Below are positions 42,975 through 50,413 of a DNA stretch of 64,000 bases, one piece after another. Made by a program: the position numbers and the translations under genes. This DNA is from Centipeda infelix ATCC 43532 (GTDB lineage: Bacteria; Bacillota; Negativicutes; Selenomonadales; Selenomonadaceae), in NCBI RefSeq assembly GCF_000234095.1, contig NZ_JH376800.1:239274-303273 (forward strand), written 5' to 3'. Under the pieces are notes generated by a model. That model was given only the letters and a program-made list of their open reading frames with translations, searched no databases and was not told the origin of the DNA. Every line of letters begins with the position of its first letter. Positions within the stretch are counted from its first letter, which is position 1.

Positions 42975-42981
42975 GACAAAG

Positions 42982-43019
42982 GCGCATCGAAGGTGGAATA
43001 TGGTCTTCGATGCGCTTTT
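42982..43019 (+). terminator. rho-independent terminator
   Basis: GCGCATCGAAG (42982-42992) and CTTCGATGCGC (43005-43015) form a perfect 11-bp stem followed by TTTT. Confidence 0.75.
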
Positions 43020-43020
43020 A

Positions 43021-43029
43021 TGGTATAAT
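43021..43029 (+). promoter_or_regulatory. extended -10 promoter of the antitoxin gene
   Basis: TGG-TATAAT (43021-43029) lies 22 nt before the antitoxin start; the -35 region overlaps the preceding terminator and is weak. Confidence 0.5.
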
Positions 43030-43050
43030 GCGAACAAAGGGGGCGATACA

Positions 43051-43344
43051 ATGATTCCGTATGAAGTCATTGAAGCAAAGGAGATCCTGCATGAAGGTTT
43101 TGCAGAGCTTTTGGCAGATGTGAGCCGTATCAAGGATCGCGTGGGACTTGATCCGCAGGATGCCGTGCATCCGGTGTCCGGCTTCCAAAGCGAACTCCGC
43201 ACAATCTTGCACAGGATTCTTGGCGATCGCTACAATACGCCCGAAGATATAGCGGAACTGAAGCAGGAGTTTGTGCGTGCCCGCGCTTACGTTCGAGAGT
43301 TGGAGACAGAAGATGCCGGAGAACTACAGCGCAAAGGAGCTTGA
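43051..43344 (+). CDS. antitoxin-like small protein of a zeta-type toxin-antitoxin pair
   Basis: The 97-residue mostly helical, acidic protein (KEILHEGFAELLADVSRIKD, ILGDRYNTPEDIAELKQEF) has AAAGGGGG before the ATG at 43051. It is not a member of a family I can name from sequence alone. It is called antitoxin from its position: it overlaps by 32 nt a decayed gene whose start matches zeta toxins, and small helical proteins occupy this place in zeta loci. The frame is intact although the toxin is not. Confidence 0.6.
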   Translation: MIPYEVIEAKEILHEGFAELLADVSRIKDRVGLDPQDAVHPVSGFQSELRTILHRILGDRYNTPEDIAELKQEFVRARAYVRELETEDAGELQRKGA

Positions 43345-43653
43345 TGAACAAAAAGAAAAATCAAAGCCGATTTATTAGGCGCGGTCACACCATCAAAAAA
43401 TCCACAGGCATATCTTCTTGCCGGGCAGCCGGGGGCGGGCGAATGCCTCTATGATCGGGAGAAAACGCCATTTCGCGATCCTTCCGAACTCTTTCGCGAA
43501 GAGTTCTCGCGTGATCTTACACATCATGAGCGCGAACGTATTGTACGCGACTGTGTACCATACGTCAGTCGCGCTCGGGTGGAGGAAACGCTGCACGCAT
43601 ACGAACAGTTCTTTCCCAAGGAGGAGCACGGCAGTTTTACAGAGAATGAATAG
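43313..43653 (+). pseudogene. decayed zeta-type toxin (UDP-sugar kinase) gene
   Basis: It begins at ATG 43313 inside the antitoxin gene (PENYSAKELDEQKEK). A one-base frameshift in the GAAAAATC run near 43355-43362 is needed to continue into KADLLGAVTPSKNPQAYLL and AGQPGAGE, the zeta-toxin N-terminus and P-loop. The P-loop breaks off before its Lys-Ser/Thr and jumps, in frame, to CLYDREKTPFRDPSELFREE and on to PKEEHGSFTENE at TAG. About two thirds of a normal 250-300-residue toxin, including the catalytic centre, is gone. The gene has thus lost function by both frameshift and internal deletion. Confidence 0.65.
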
Positions 43654-43664
43654 GAGGGATTTTC

Positions 43665-44213
43665 TTGTATCGAAACATTTTGTGTATGACCGCGCTGGTC
43701 ATGGTGCTCTTTATGGGGACTGCTCTCGCTGCGCCGCGTGCGATGACCGTGGATGATGTCGCGGTCGCCGGCATTGCTCCCGGCAATGATCTCAGCTATG
43801 TGCGGAGCATCTACGGTGAGCCGGACAGCGAAAAAACAATACGGATAGGCAACTATAATCACCCGGCATATCTGGTTGATTATTACGGGCAGGGATTTGT
43901 CATCACCTACAACATCATGGAAGAGGGTGCATGGAATCCTCTTGTTCAGACCATCGAGAGTACGAACGATGCACTCGTTATGCCCTCCGGCATCCACGTT
44001 GGCATGAAGATTGCGGATGTGCAGCAGATATTTAACAACTTGAAGGAACAACCATCTGATAAATCTGGTGAAAAAAAGTATGTATCACCACTTGACGGAT
44101 TTGGTGTTACTCTTTCCAATGGAAAGGAAGGGATACGTTTCCTTGTCCTGCAAGTAGATCAGAAGGGGATTGTTCAAAAGATTCTTCTCACCGACAAATA
44201 CGCTGACATATAA
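43665..44213 (+). CDS. exported hypothetical protein
   Basis: The 182-residue product has a signal peptide (ILCMTALVMVLFMGTALAAP). Two similar segments follow: VAGIAPGNDLSYVRSIYGEP near residue 33 and MPSGIHVGMKIADVQQIF near residue 103. Each resembles the G-I-x-x-G...V...YG.P pattern of small exported SmpA/BamE-like repeats. Function unknown. The start is TTG at 43665, 6 nt after AGGAGGG, which itself overlaps the stop of the toxin pseudogene. A terminator follows at 44226. Confidence 0.75.
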   Translation: MYRNILCMTALVMVLFMGTALAAPRAMTVDDVAVAGIAPGNDLSYVRSIYGEPDSEKTIRIGNYNHPAYLVDYYGQGFVITYNIMEEGAWNPLVQTIESTNDALVMPSGIHVGMKIADVQQIFNNLKEQPSDKSGEKKYVSPLDGFGVTLSNGKEGIRFLVLQVDQKGIVQKILLTDKYADI

Positions 44214-44225
44214 CAAGATAGCACA

Positions 44226-44268
44226 AAAAACACCTGCTTACGGGAATCTCCCGCAAGCAGGTGTTTTT
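44226..44268. terminator. bidirectional terminator
   Basis: AAAAACACCTGCTT (44226-44239) pairs perfectly with AAGCAGGTGTTTTT (44255-44268). CGGGA/TCCCG extends the stem inside the loop. It serves the converging genes on both strands. Confidence 0.9.
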
Positions 44269-44546
44269 CAGTGCGTTTCTTTGACCTCCAGTGCCCATTG
44301 CTGCGCCTGTTCTTCAATCATTTCCGCAATCTCATCGTCGCTTGGAATCTCATGCGCTGCGTAGGTGTTTGGGAATCCGAAGTCATGACCGAACATATCG
44401 ACCGCCTGATCTTGCGTGATAACCTCGCCTCCGATAAACTCTGGATGATCGGGATTCACATGAATTGCATTGCTATTTACCTGCTCCGTAGTTTTGCAAA
44501 CTTCCGACGGCGTATCATGTATATTCTCAACAGCGGGGAGTGTCAA
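44268..44546 (-). CDS. small acidic hypothetical protein, possibly frameshifted at its start
   Basis: About 92 residues if started at TTG 44546, which has no good Shine-Dalgarno. The body (HVNPDHPEFIGGEVITQDQA, FGHDFGFPNTYAAHEIPSDD, ending MIEEQAQQWALEVKETH) is clearly protein-like. An ATG about 35 nt further upstream (MAIFRIF on the minus strand) would join this frame if a run of seven T were one shorter or two longer. The true gene may therefore be a slightly longer exported or lipid-anchored protein, broken or switched by that run. No family recognised. Confidence 0.5.
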   Translation of the reverse strand: MTLPAVENIHDTPSEVCKTTEQVNSNAIHVNPDHPEFIGGEVITQDQAVDMFGHDFGFPNTYAAHEIPSDDEIAEMIEEQAQQWALEVKETH

Positions 44547-44618
44547 AGTCGCCGTACAAAAAAATCCTAAAAATCGCCATTATTTTTCTCTATAACTATT
44601 GACAAAGAGCCTGAAATT

Positions 44619-45404
44619 TCAAAGCATATTCCGCAGAAACTCCTGTGTTCGCTCCTCTTTCGGTGCACGGAAGAATGTTTGCGGCTCGCCCTGCTCGACG
44701 ATGACACCGTTCTCCATAAAGATGACATTGGTTGCCGCTTCGCGGGCGAATGCCATTTCGTGCGTGACGACGATCATGGTCATGCGCTCGGCGGCAAGCG
44801 CCCGCATGGTGCGGAGCACCTCGCCCGTGAGCTCGGGGTCGAGCGCGGAGGTCGGCTCGTCAAAGAGCATGATGTCGGGCTTCATGGCAAGTGCCCGAGC
44901 GATGGCGACGCGCTGCTGCTGTCCGCCGGAGAGCTGGCTCGGGTAGTAGTTCTCACGGTCGGAGAGTCCGACTTTGGCAAGGAGTTCGCGCGCGTAGGGG
45001 AGAATCTCGTCCCGCGACTGTCCCTTGACGTGAATGGGGGCCTCGATGAGATTTTCGATGACGGTCATATGGGGGAAGAGATTGAACTGCTGAAAGACCA
45101 TGCCCGTAGACATGAGGATGTGCCGCTCGTCGGCGGTGCTTGCGTAGGTCGCGGTGGTTTCGCCGTCTTTTGTCCAACAGAGTTTTTCCCCGCGAATTGT
45201 GATGTCCCCACGGTCAATCGTCTCAAGTTTGTTGATGCAGCGCAGAAGTGTCGACTTGCCTGATCCGGAGGAGCCGATGATGGCGAGCACTTCACCGCGT
45301 GCGAGACTGAGGTCGATGCCGCGAAGGACGCTGAGGTCGCCGAAGGATTTATGAATGCCGCGCATGGAGAGCATGATTTCGTTAGTTGTCGTATCTGCCA
45401 TAGT
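44619..45404 (-). CDS. polar amino acid ABC transporter ATP-binding protein (GlnQ/HisP type)
   Basis: The 261-residue ATPase has Walker [17 protein letters not shown]-loop [11 protein letters not shown], signature [16 protein letters not shown], Walker [16 protein letters not shown] and H-loop [13 protein letters not shown]. Closest by eye to the GlnQ/ArtP/TcyC group. The start at 45404 follows GGAGG and overlaps the permease gene by 23 nt. Last gene of a binding protein, permease, ATPase operon on the minus strand. Confidence 0.94.
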   Translation of the reverse strand, partial: TMADTTTNEIMLSMRGIHKSFGDLSVLRGIDLSLARGEVLAIIGSSGSGKSTLLRCINKLETIDRGDITIRGEKLCWTKDGETTATYASTADERHILMSTGMVFQQFNLFPHMTVIENLIEAPIHVKGQSRDEILPYARELLAKVGLSDRENYYPSQLSGGQQQRVAIARALAMKPDIMLFDEPTSALDPELTGEVLRTMRALAAERMTMIVVTHEMAFAREAATNVIFMENGVIVEQGEPQTFFRAPKEERTQEFLRNML

Positions 45405-46026
45405 ACGCCTCCAGCTTTTTGAATCCATAGGTGAGTACGGCGGTCATCGCGAGGTAGAAGATGCCGGCGATGAGGAAGGGGGTCATGTCAAATTCGCGCT
45501 GAACGATGGTGCGTGCGACGCGCAAGAGGTCGTTCATGGCGAGGATGTAGACGAGGGAGGTGTCCTTGACGAGGTTGATGGTCTCGTTGCTGACGGGGGG
45601 CAGGGTGATGCGCAGCACCTGCGGCAGGACGATGCGCCGCATGGCGAGCGGTGCACTCATACCGAGTGCACGCGCTGCCTCAAACTGTCCGCGTGGGATG
45701 GCCTGTATGCCGGAGCGGAAGATCTCGGCGAAGTAGGCGGCATAGTTGAGGACAAAGGCGAGGAGTGCCGCCGCGATGTCGGGCAGCAGGATGCCGACCA
45801 TCGGCAGAGCAAAGTAGACAAAGAGCAGTTGGAGCATCAGCGGTGTGCCGCGCATGATCCAGATATAAATCTCAAGTAGTCGGCTGAGCGGCCGAAAACG
45901 CGAAAGCCTCCCGAGCGCGGCAAAGAGTCCGAGCGGGAGGGAGAGTGCGAGCGTGACACAGAAAATCTCGAGGGTGATGGTCGAGCCCTCGAGCATGAGC
46001 AGTACCGTATCCAGTGTTTTATCCAT
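45382..46026 (-). CDS. polar amino acid ABC transporter permease (HisM/GlnP type)
   Basis: The 214-residue membrane protein has about five helices. The start [20 protein letters not shown] is typical of the His/Glu/Gln permease family. The EAA coupling loop is [20 protein letters not shown] and a late segment is [21 protein letters not shown] single permease gene implies a homodimeric channel. A GCGGC/GCCGC stem lies in the 71-nt gap to the binding-protein gene. Confidence 0.94.
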   Translation of the reverse strand: MDKTLDTVLLMLEGSTITLEIFCVTLALSLPLGLFAALGRLSRFRPLSRLLEIYIWIMRGTPLMLQLLFVYFALPMVGILLPDIAAALLAFVLNYAAYFAEIFRSGIQAIPRGQFEAARALGMSAPLAMRRIVLPQVLRITLPPVSNETINLVKDTSLVYILAMNDLLRVARTIVQREFDMTPFLIAGIFYLAMTAVLTYGFKKLEAYYGRYDN

Positions 46027-46097
46027 TCGTTTTATCGTCCTTGCAGCGGCAAAAAGAGACTGCCGCCATTGAGCAGCAGCCTCCCGTTGTCACATGT

Positions 46098-46901
46098 TTA
46101 TTTTGTGATATCTTTCGTGAACCACTCGGTCGAGATCTTTGCGATTGTGCCGTCCTTCTTCATCTCATCGAGCACCTTCTGCACCTCGTCACGCAGCGCA
46201 GTGTTGTCCTTGGCGAATGCAATGCCGAATTCGCTCGTGGGGCCGACGACGACATCAAGTGCTGCAAGCTCCTCGGGGTGTTTGCTCATGTAGTAGCGCC
46301 CGACAATCTCATCGCCGATGACCGCATCGAGACGTCCGTTCTCGAGATCCATAAAGGCTGCGACGTAGTCGGGGTATTTCTTGACCTCCTTGACATCGTT
46401 CTTGTAGAACGGGGTCGCGTCGATGTACTCCTCCGCCGTGCCCGCGCTCTGCGTGCCGACCGTCTTGCCCGCGAGACTCTTCTCATCCGTGACGGAGGTA
46501 TTGCCCTTCTTCACGAAGATGATCTGGCGGTTGTCCATGTAGGGATTGGAGAAGAGCATATTCTCCTTACGCTTGTCGGTGATGTCGAGCCCATTCCAAA
46601 GGATCTGGACGCGTCCGCTCTTGAGTTCCGCCTCCTTGCTCGACCAGTCGATCGCCTTAAACTCCACCTCGCGTCCGAGACGTTTTGCTGCCTCCTTTGC
46701 GAGATCCACATCGAAGCCGACAATCTCGTTCTTCTCGTTCTTAAAGCCCATCGGCGGGAAGTTGTCGTCAAGTCCGACGATGATTTTTCCCATCTCTGCC
46801 GCATTGTCTGTCGATACTGTTTTCTCGCTGCCGCAGCCCATGAGGAGTGCCGCCGACAGTGCCATGACCGCCGCGCCTGCAAAAATATTCTTCCAGTTCA
46901 T
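46098..46901 (-). CDS. amino acid ABC transporter substrate-binding lipoprotein (family 3)
   Basis: The 267-residue product has a lipoprotein signal with lipobox LLMGC (Cys23). The mature fold signature is IIVGLDDNFPPMGFKNEKNE, IVGFDVDLAKEAAKRLG, KAIDWSSKEAELKSGRVQIL and WNGLDITDKRKENMLFSNPY. This matches SBP_bac_3 binders of cystine, glutamine or arginine; which one cannot be decided. Encoded first in the operon behind a strong promoter. Confidence 0.93.
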   Translation of the reverse strand: MNWKNIFAGAAVMALSAALLMGCGSEKTVSTDNAAEMGKIIVGLDDNFPPMGFKNEKNEIVGFDVDLAKEAAKRLGREVEFKAIDWSSKEAELKSGRVQILWNGLDITDKRKENMLFSNPYMDNRQIIFVKKGNTSVTDEKSLAGKTVGTQSAGTAEEYIDATPFYKNDVKEVKKYPDYVAAFMDLENGRLDAVIGDEIVGRYYMSKHPEELAALDVVVGPTSEFGIAFAKDNTALRDEVQKVLDEMKKDGTIAKISTEWFTKDITK

Positions 46902-46943
46902 CGTTCCATCTCTCCTTGTTTTGCTTTAGTAAGATAAAGTGCT

Positions 46944-46983
46944 AACGTAGAATATTATACGTTATTGATTAAAATAAAGTCAA
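46944..46983 (-). promoter_or_regulatory. promoter with overlapping palindromic operator
   Basis: On the minus strand, -35 TTGACT (46978-46983), an 18-nt spacer and -10 TATAAT (46954-46959). The -10 lies inside the inverted repeat AACGTA-N8-TACGTT (46944-46963). A repressor binding there would occlude RNA polymerase; its identity is unknown. Confidence 0.65.
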
Positions 46984-47089
46984 GTTTTATTTTACACAGG
47001 CAGGGATTTTTTCGTAAAGGTCGAAATATTTATAGGTGCAATAGTTTCGTGCGTAAATGAAGAGGAGATAAATCGAGGGAGGGCTTACC

Positions 47090-48145
47090 TTGCGTGCAAT
47101 ATCCGTAAGTGATCTGGAAGATGGGATGATACTTGCGCGGACGATCGTCAATGCCAAACGTGTGGTTGTCGTGTCGGAGAATACGGAGCTGACAGCGGCG
47201 CATATCACGCGCCTCAAGTTCCTGAAGATTCCCGTTGTCTACATCAAGGATGAGACGGAGCTCAAGGAGGATCGATCGCCGATCTTCTCGCGCAGCAATC
47301 TCTTTATCAAGCAGTATGAGAATGTGGTTGGGACGGCGAAGTCGATCTTCGAGGAGACGAAAAAGACGGGGAATGTGCCCGTCGCCGAGACGAATGAGAT
47401 GGTGCAGGCGGATCTCTTGCCGCTCTCGCGCCGCAGTGGGACGATTGACTATCTGAACGAGGTCAATCATCTGGCGAGTGATATCTACAACCACTCCCTG
47501 CGTGTCTCGATTCTCTCGGGTGTTATCGCGAAGTGGATGAAGCTGGACCGTGAGACGGCAAAGGATATTGTACTTGCGGGCTTCCTGCATGATGTTGGCA
47601 AGTCGAAATTTGACCAGCGGCTTCTTGAGAAAAACATCGATACGCTGACAGGGGAGGATTATGAGCGGTACATCCAGCATACGGTAGACGGCGCTCAGAT
47701 TCTGAATGGTGTTGCGGGACTGACGGAGGGCGTGCGCCTCACCGCGCTCCAGCATCACGAACGGATGGATGGGAGCGGTTTTCCGTTCAATATCCAGGGG
47801 GAGGATATTCACCTCTACGCGCGTATCGTCGCTGTGGCAGATCTTTACGACAACATCACGGTGGAGCGCGAGGGTTATCCGCGCCGCACACCGTTCGATG
47901 CGGTGACGGAGATCGCGCGGCAGATGTATACGAAGCTGGATCCGCAGGTCTGCATCCCCGTACTGACGAACATCAAAAATGCGTTCCTTGGTTCGCGTGT
48001 TCTGCTCAGCAATCACCGTGAGGGGACAATCACGGCGTATCCGCACGGCGTTGTGCCGCTTCCGATCGTGACGATCTCAGAGGACGAGGTGATCGATCTC
48101 AACGAGAACAAGAAGATCACGATTGTCGAGTATAATCCGAAATAA
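47090..48145 (+). CDS. HD-GYP domain protein, probable c-di-GMP phosphodiesterase
   Basis: The 351-residue product has an N-terminal region of about 115 residues typical of DUF3391-like HD-GYP partners (MRAISVSDLEDGMILARTIV). The HD-GYP domain follows: HSLRVSILSGVIAKW, FLHDVGKSKFDQRLLEK, HTVDGAQIL and HHERMDGSGFP. The signature reads GFP instead of GYP, a tolerated variant, and metal-ligand His and Asp residues are in place. It would hydrolyse c-di-GMP to GMP. Start TTG at 47090, after GGGAGGG. It faces an EAL-HDOD gene across a shared terminator. Confidence 0.9.
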   Translation: MRAISVSDLEDGMILARTIVNAKRVVVVSENTELTAAHITRLKFLKIPVVYIKDETELKEDRSPIFSRSNLFIKQYENVVGTAKSIFEETKKTGNVPVAETNEMVQADLLPLSRRSGTIDYLNEVNHLASDIYNHSLRVSILSGVIAKWMKLDRETAKDIVLAGFLHDVGKSKFDQRLLEKNIDTLTGEDYERYIQHTVDGAQILNGVAGLTEGVRLTALQHHERMDGSGFPFNIQGEDIHLYARIVAVADLYDNITVEREGYPRRTPFDAVTEIARQMYTKLDPQVCIPVLTNIKNAFLGSRVLLSNHREGTITAYPHGVVPLPIVTISEDEVIDLNENKKITIVEYNPK

Positions 48146-48154
48146 GTGCATCAG

Positions 48155-48189
48155 AAAAGCCCGTCGGAGTGTATCCGATGGGCTTTTTT
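48155..48189. terminator. shared terminator of the convergent c-di-GMP genes
   Basis: AAAAGCCCGTCGGA (48155-48168), loop GTGTA, TCCGATGGGCTTTT (48174-48187), one G-U pair, then TT. A-runs and T-runs on both sides make it bidirectional. Confidence 0.85.
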
Positions 48190-48205
48190 CGTGAGTTCGA
48201 TCATG

Positions 48206-49429
48206 TTAGCTGATGCTCTGAAGGGTGTTGTACCACACGAGTACCTTGTCATAGGTCGGCTGAAGATGGTTGGGTTCAAGATTTTCGCGTGTGCAGCAGG
48301 TGATGACTTTCTCCCAATCGCCCTTTTCGTAGGCGACAACGAGATCGAGCAGTCGGCGCAGGTCATTGTCCTTGCCGCGCAGGGCATCGCAGAGTTCGTC
48401 GGACAGGGAGACTTCCTTGAGAACGTCATCCATGGGCAGACTCAGAAGCACGTCGAGCAGCGAGAACATGCCGAGCAGGAAGGCTGTGTCGGATGTAAGG
48501 CCGGGACGCTTGAGATCACATGCGATGAGCTCGCAGAACTTTGCACGCAGGAGCGAGAGGGTGAAGAGTTCGGGTGGTTTGTCCTCGGAGAAGGTCTGGA
48601 GGCTGATGAGTGTTACCCAGCGACGTATACCGCTGGCACCGAGGAGTACGGTCGCCTGCTTGAGGTTGGATACATGGTTGTTGAGTCCGACACCCGCAGA
48701 GTTGATGTAGGTGAGCAGCTTGTGGACGAGGTTCGTATCCGAAGAGATGACACCGGTGATGGAGGAAAAATCGACATTTTGACGATTGATTTCCCGCAGG
48801 AGGCGAATCTTTGAGAGTGCGTTGCTCGTGAGCCTCTTTTGATGGAGGACTGCAGGTTTACAGAAGAAATAGCCCTGAAAGAGGACGTAGCCAAAGTCGA
48901 GCGCTTGCTGGAACTCCTCCTCTGTCTCGATTTTCTCCGCAAGGAGACGAACGTGCTTTGGCAGGATTTCACGCAGCTTTTTGCGCTCTTCGGGATCTGT
49001 CGTGATGCGGAAGTCGACTTTGATGATGTCCGCCATGTCGATGAGCGGTTCGTAGCCCGGCATCAGGACGAAGTCGTCGAGGGCGATCTTGTAGCCCTCC
49101 GACTTGAGCTCCTGCACAACTTGTAAAATCTCGGGGGTCGGCTGAACAGTCTCCAGAATCTCCACAACGACGCTTCCCGCTGGAAGGAGTTTCGGTGCAC
49201 GGTTCAGGAGGTTCTGCTCAGTGAAGTTGATGAAGGCACGTTTATCCGAGACGAGCTTGTTCATGCCAAAGTCGAGCATGGCATTGACCATGACGCTCTG
49301 CGTTGCCACGTTGCCGTCGAGGTTGGGGTCAAAGGCGTTCTTGAGGCCGCTGCGAAACAGGATCTCGTATGCGTATACCTTTTTTTGCTGATCCAATATG
49401 GCCTGTCGCCCAATAAATGCTTCTTCCAT
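48206..49429 (-). CDS. EAL-HDOD domain signalling protein (YuxH type), EAL degenerate
   Basis: The 407-residue product opens AFIGRQAILDQQKKVYAYEI, as in YuxH-like proteins. The EAL motif reads YEILFR. FINFTEQ, VVVEILETV and IALDDFVLMPGYEPLID replace the catalytic loops; the GTGYS-type loop 6 is lost, so phosphodiesterase activity is unlikely. The C-terminal HDOD domain (about residues 205-400: ITGVISSDTNLVHKLLTYIN, VTLLGASGIRRWVTLISLQT) serves protein interaction in signalling. It probably acts as a c-di-GMP-linked regulator of motility or adhesion. AGAAAGG precedes the ATG. Confidence 0.88.
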   Translation of the reverse strand: MEEAFIGRQAILDQQKKVYAYEILFRSGLKNAFDPNLDGNVATQSVMVNAMLDFGMNKLVSDKRAFINFTEQNLLNRAPKLLPAGSVVVEILETVQPTPEILQVVQELKSEGYKIALDDFVLMPGYEPLIDMADIIKVDFRITTDPEERKKLREILPKHVRLLAEKIETEEEFQQALDFGYVLFQGYFFCKPAVLHQKRLTSNALSKIRLLREINRQNVDFSSITGVISSDTNLVHKLLTYINSAGVGLNNHVSNLKQATVLLGASGIRRWVTLISLQTFSEDKPPELFTLSLLRAKFCELIACDLKRPGLTSDTAFLLGMFSLLDVLLSLPMDDVLKEVSLSDELCDALRGKDNDLRRLLDLVVAYEKGDWEKVITCCTRENLEPNHLQPTYDKVLVWYNTLQSIS

Positions 49430-49464
49430 TGTAAAAGCCTTTCTTTATGGGTCCATTTCCAATG

Positions 49465-49499
49465 GGGTGTCATGGTTATCTCCTGAAATAATGACACCC
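49465..49499 (-). other. stem-loop in the EAL-HDOD gene leader
   Basis: GGGTGTCAT (49465-49473) pairs with ATGACACCC (49491-49499), 9 bp. The loop on the minus strand contains CAGGAG, a Shine-Dalgarno-like sequence followed by an ATG that opens a short non-conserved frame. It may modulate translation of the downstream gene. Confidence 0.35.
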
Positions 49500-49511
49500 T
49501 ATATACGGCGC

Positions 49512-49520
49512 ATTATAGCA
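49512..49520 (-). promoter_or_regulatory. extended -10 promoter of the EAL-HDOD gene
   Basis: On the minus strand TGC-TATAAT (-10 at 49512-49517) is about 83 nt before the start codon; the -35 (TTCTTT, 17 nt upstream) is weak. Confidence 0.5.
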
Positions 49521-49559
49521 TAAAGTCTGCGAAAAAGAAATGAAAAAGATTGGCTTTGA

Positions 49560-49568
49560 TGTTATAAT
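49560..49568 (+). promoter_or_regulatory. extended -10 promoter of ecfT
   Basis: TGT-TATAAT (49560-49568) is 29 nt before the ecfT start, divergent from the EAL-HDOD promoter. Confidence 0.55.
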
Positions 49569-49597
49569 GGAGAAAACGAATTTGGATGTGATTGTTC

Positions 49598-50413
49598 TTG
49601 CTGAATGATATACAGATTGGCCGTTATCTGCCCGGGGATTCGTTTCTGCATCGTATGGATCCGCGGGTGAAGATGGTGTTGCTCTTTTTCTTCCTGCTGC
49701 TCATTTTCTTTGTGGAAAATGCAGCAGGATTCCTTGCTCTCGCTGTTTCCGTTGCTCTTTTGATGGTGTTTTCCGAGGTTCCGCTCGGGATGCAGCTCCG
49801 CTCGATTCGACCGATCCTCTGGATCGTTTTGTTTACGTTCGGCGTGCATCTCTTTATGACGCCGGGGACGGAGGTCTTTCGCGTCGGTCCATTGGGCGTG
49901 ACATGGGAGGGACTTGCGCGCGGAGCGTACATCTCGCTGCGCCTCGTACTGCTCATTCTGCTCAGCACACTGCTGACACTGACGACGAGTCCCCTGCGTC
50001 TGACGGATGGGCTTGAGGCTTTGCTCTCGCCGCTGCGCCGCTTTCGTGTGCCAGTGCATGAGCTGTCGATGATGATGACGATCGCGTTGCGCTTTGTGCC
50101 GACACTTCTTGAAGAGTTGGATCGCATCATGAAGGCGCAGAAGGCGCGTGGTGCGGACTTTGAGCGTGGGAATATTATGCAGCGTCTGCGCGCGGTTGTG
50201 CCCGTGCTCGTCCCGCTCTTTCTCTCGGCATTTCGCCGCGCAGATGAACTTGCACTTGCGATGGAGGCGCGCTGCTATCGCGGCGGCGAGGGGCGCACAC
50301 AGATGAAGGAACTAAAAACGGGGCGGCTCGATTATGCGGCGATTGCCGTGTTTGTGCTCGGAGCTGCGGGGATCTGCGCCTTGAGTCTCGGAGGGCTGCC
50401 CATTGCGCCCTGA
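49598..50413 (+). CDS. ecfT: energy-coupling factor transporter transmembrane protein EcfT
   Basis: The 271-residue EcfT scaffold of group II vitamin/micronutrient ECF transporters has a start typical of the family (LNDIQIGRYLPGDSFLHRMD, PRVKM). About five helices follow, then the two coupling-helix Ala-Arg-Gly motifs, recognisable as KAQKARGADFERGNIMQRLR and ALAMEARCYRGGEGRTQMKE. The TTG at 49598 is preferred over one at 49592 on spacing from GGATGTG. The ATPase genes ecfA1/ecfA2, which usually precede it, are not here; an EAL-HDOD gene is divergent instead. Confidence 0.92.
   Translation: MLNDIQIGRYLPGDSFLHRMDPRVKMVLLFFFLLLIFFVENAAGFLALAVSVALLMVFSEVPLGMQLRSIRPILWIVLFTFGVHLFMTPGTEVFRVGPLGVTWEGLARGAYISLRLVLLILLSTLLTLTTSPLRLTDGLEALLSPLRRFRVPVHELSMMMTIALRFVPTLLEELDRIMKAQKARGADFERGNIMQRLRAVVPVLVPLFLSAFRRADELALAMEARCYRGGEGRTQMKELKTGRLDYAAIAVFVLGAAGICALSLGGLPIAP

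Noticed and set aside
43418-43756. 112-codon plus-strand open frame across the toxin pseudogene end
   Set aside because: It crosses the start of the exported-protein gene and does not match the toxin frame; the other frame carries the toxin-like sequence.
46014-46937. 307-codon plus-strand open frame opposite the amino acid binding protein
   Set aside because: Antisense to a lipoprotein gene with clear family motifs, promoter and operon partners.
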